From JADFDG01 sp965232985 (lineage in GTDB: Bacteria > Pseudomonadota > Gammaproteobacteria > Pseudomonadales > JADFDG01), in assembly GCA_965232985.1 (NCBI GenBank), contig CBDDRC010000012.1:124001-188000 (forward strand): a stretch of 64,000 nucleotides of DNA. Direction: 5' to 3'. Each line of letters opens with the position of its first letter. Position 1 is the first letter of the stretch. This document shows positions 63,140-64,000 of the stretch, one piece after another. Made by a program: the position numbers and the translations under genes. The notes under the pieces were generated by a model, which saw only the letters and a program-made list of their open reading frames with translations, ran no database searches and was not told the origin of the DNA.

Positions 63140-64000
63140 TTAATAGGAGCGTGGCATACCAAGCACTTTTTCGCCGATATAACTCAGGATAACCTCCCTG
63201 TTTAACGGGGCGGTGCGCAGCAGTCGCGCCAGCGGATACAAGTCGAATATGCCGTACTCTTTTGTAAAGCCATTGCCACCGAAGCATTGCACTGATGCAT
63301 CGCAGGCATGAATGGCAGCTTCTGCGGCGGCATATTTCGCCATGTTGGAAAATTCACCGGCAGACATTTTATTGTCAAATGCCCAAGCGGCCTTGTAGGT
63401 CATCAGACGCGCCAGCTCGACTTCTGTTTTTGCCGCCGCAAGGGGATGTTGCAGGCCCTGGTAGGCCCCGATGGGCCCATTGAAGACCACGCGTTCGCTG
63501 GCATATTTTGCTGCCAGCCTGATGGCATAATTGCCTATGCCGGTACACAGAGCGGCCAGAATGATCCGTTCCGGATTCAACGTATCAAACAAAATATCAA
63601 AGCCACGATCCACTTTCCCAACAACGTTTTCTTCAGTGAGTTCCAGCTCATCGAAAAAAACCTGGCACTGGTTTTCCGGCATACAAATGCTCACTGGAAT
63701 GTTGTGCTTGGTGATTTTTGGGTCGTGCATGTCGACGACAAACAAGGTAAAACCATCGGTCTTGCGCTTGCCGTCTTTCAGGGCGGTAGTGCGCGCCACC
63801 ACCAGGCCGAAGTCTGCGGTGTCGGCATCGGTGATATATGTCTTGGCGCCACTCAAATAAAATTTGCCATTTTTCTGTTTGGCAAACGTAGAAATATTCA
63901 TTGAGTTACTGCCGGCATCCGGCTCGGTAATGGCAAAGCAAAAGCGTTTTTTTCCGGAACACACATCGGGAAGGTAACGGACTTTTTGTTCTTCCGTGCC
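63140..64000 (-). CDS. Acyl-CoA dehydrogenase (5' end beyond window)
   Basis: The frame is open to the window edge, reading EEQKVRYLPDVCSGKKRFCF at the border, so the N-terminus is missing. Visible: AITEPDAGSNSMNIS, FFDELELTEENVVGKVDRGFDILFDTLNPERI (likely catalytic Glu region), YAIRLAAKYASERVVF, QCFGGNGFTKEYGIFDLYPLARLLR. First of the visible operon genes, followed by the thiolase-like gene after 95 bases. Substrate probably a steroid or cyclic side-chain CoA ester given the neighbours. Confidence 0.88.
   Translation of the reverse strand, partial: GTEEQKVRYLPDVCSGKKRFCFAITEPDAGSNSMNISTFAKQKNGKFYLSGAKTYITDADTADFGLVVARTTALKDGKRKTDGFTLFVVDMHDPKITKHNIPVSICMPENQCQVFFDELELTEENVVGKVDRGFDILFDTLNPERIILAALCTGIGNYAIRLAAKYASERVVFNGPIGAYQGLQHPLAAAKTEVELARLMTYKAAWAFDNKMSAGEFSNMAKYAAAEAAIHACDASVQCFGGNGFTKEYGIFDLYPLARLLRTAPLNREVILSYIGEKVLGMPRSY

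Overview
The window looks like a high-GC gammaproteobacterial chromosome. The left half (about 1-29.8 kb) is core backbone. It holds lipid A/KDO/murein genes (exbD-msbA-lpxK-kdsB-murB), then rne and rluC, a HAD phosphatase, an S49 peptidase, maf, yceD-rpmF-plsX-fabD-fabG-acpP-fabF-pabC-mltG-tmk-holB-pilZ-tatD, a TetR regulator with a DUF1285 gene, and etfD/etfBA. From memory this gene order resembles Pseudomonas, including pilZ after holB and no fabH between plsX and fabD. I would not name a genus.

From 29.8 to 45.6 kb are catabolic and house-keeping modules. These are a Tat-exported lipoprotein with a GMC oxidoreductase, a hybrid histidine kinase with a small molybdopterin-domain-like periplasmic protein, a tandem GST-N protein, a leucine/isovalerate (liu) operon with acetoacetyl-CoA synthetase, an NAD(P)-binding protein, rraA, an unrecognised gene and mdh.

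The most remarkable region is 45.9-60.2 kb, a guanidine-utilisation locus. I see four guanidine riboswitches of two classes: guanidine-I (ykkC) at 46043-46150 and 51562-51664, and guanidine-II (mini-ykkC, paired GG-ACGR-CC hairpins) at 51221-51272 on the minus strand and 54773-54817. Three sigma-54-type promoters (45961-45977 +, 51294-51310 -, 51483-51499 +) start the three transcripts. Two NtrC-type inverted repeats (51373-51389, 51417-51433) sit between the divergent pair. The plus-strand transcripts encode a substrate-binding protein and, separately, permease, ATPase, two carboxyguanidine-deiminase-type subunits, guanidine (urea-type) carboxylase and allophanate hydrolase. This would import guanidine and convert it to ammonia and CO2 under nitrogen limitation. 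The minus-strand transcript carries a guanidine-II riboswitch and encodes a membrane di-iron desaturase/hydroxylase, a metallo-beta-lactamase-fold hydrolase, a TIM-barrel protein and an EamA transporter. Its role is not obvious; release of guanidine from substituted guanidines is a hypothesis.

The right end (60.3-64 kb, minus strand, visibly AT-richer) is an acyl-CoA catabolism operon: acyl-CoA dehydrogenase, thiolase-like aldolase, DUF35 protein and two MaoC-like hydratases. It resembles the steroid side-chain igr/ltp2-chsH module. No tRNA, rRNA, CRISPR array or insertion sequence was recognised.
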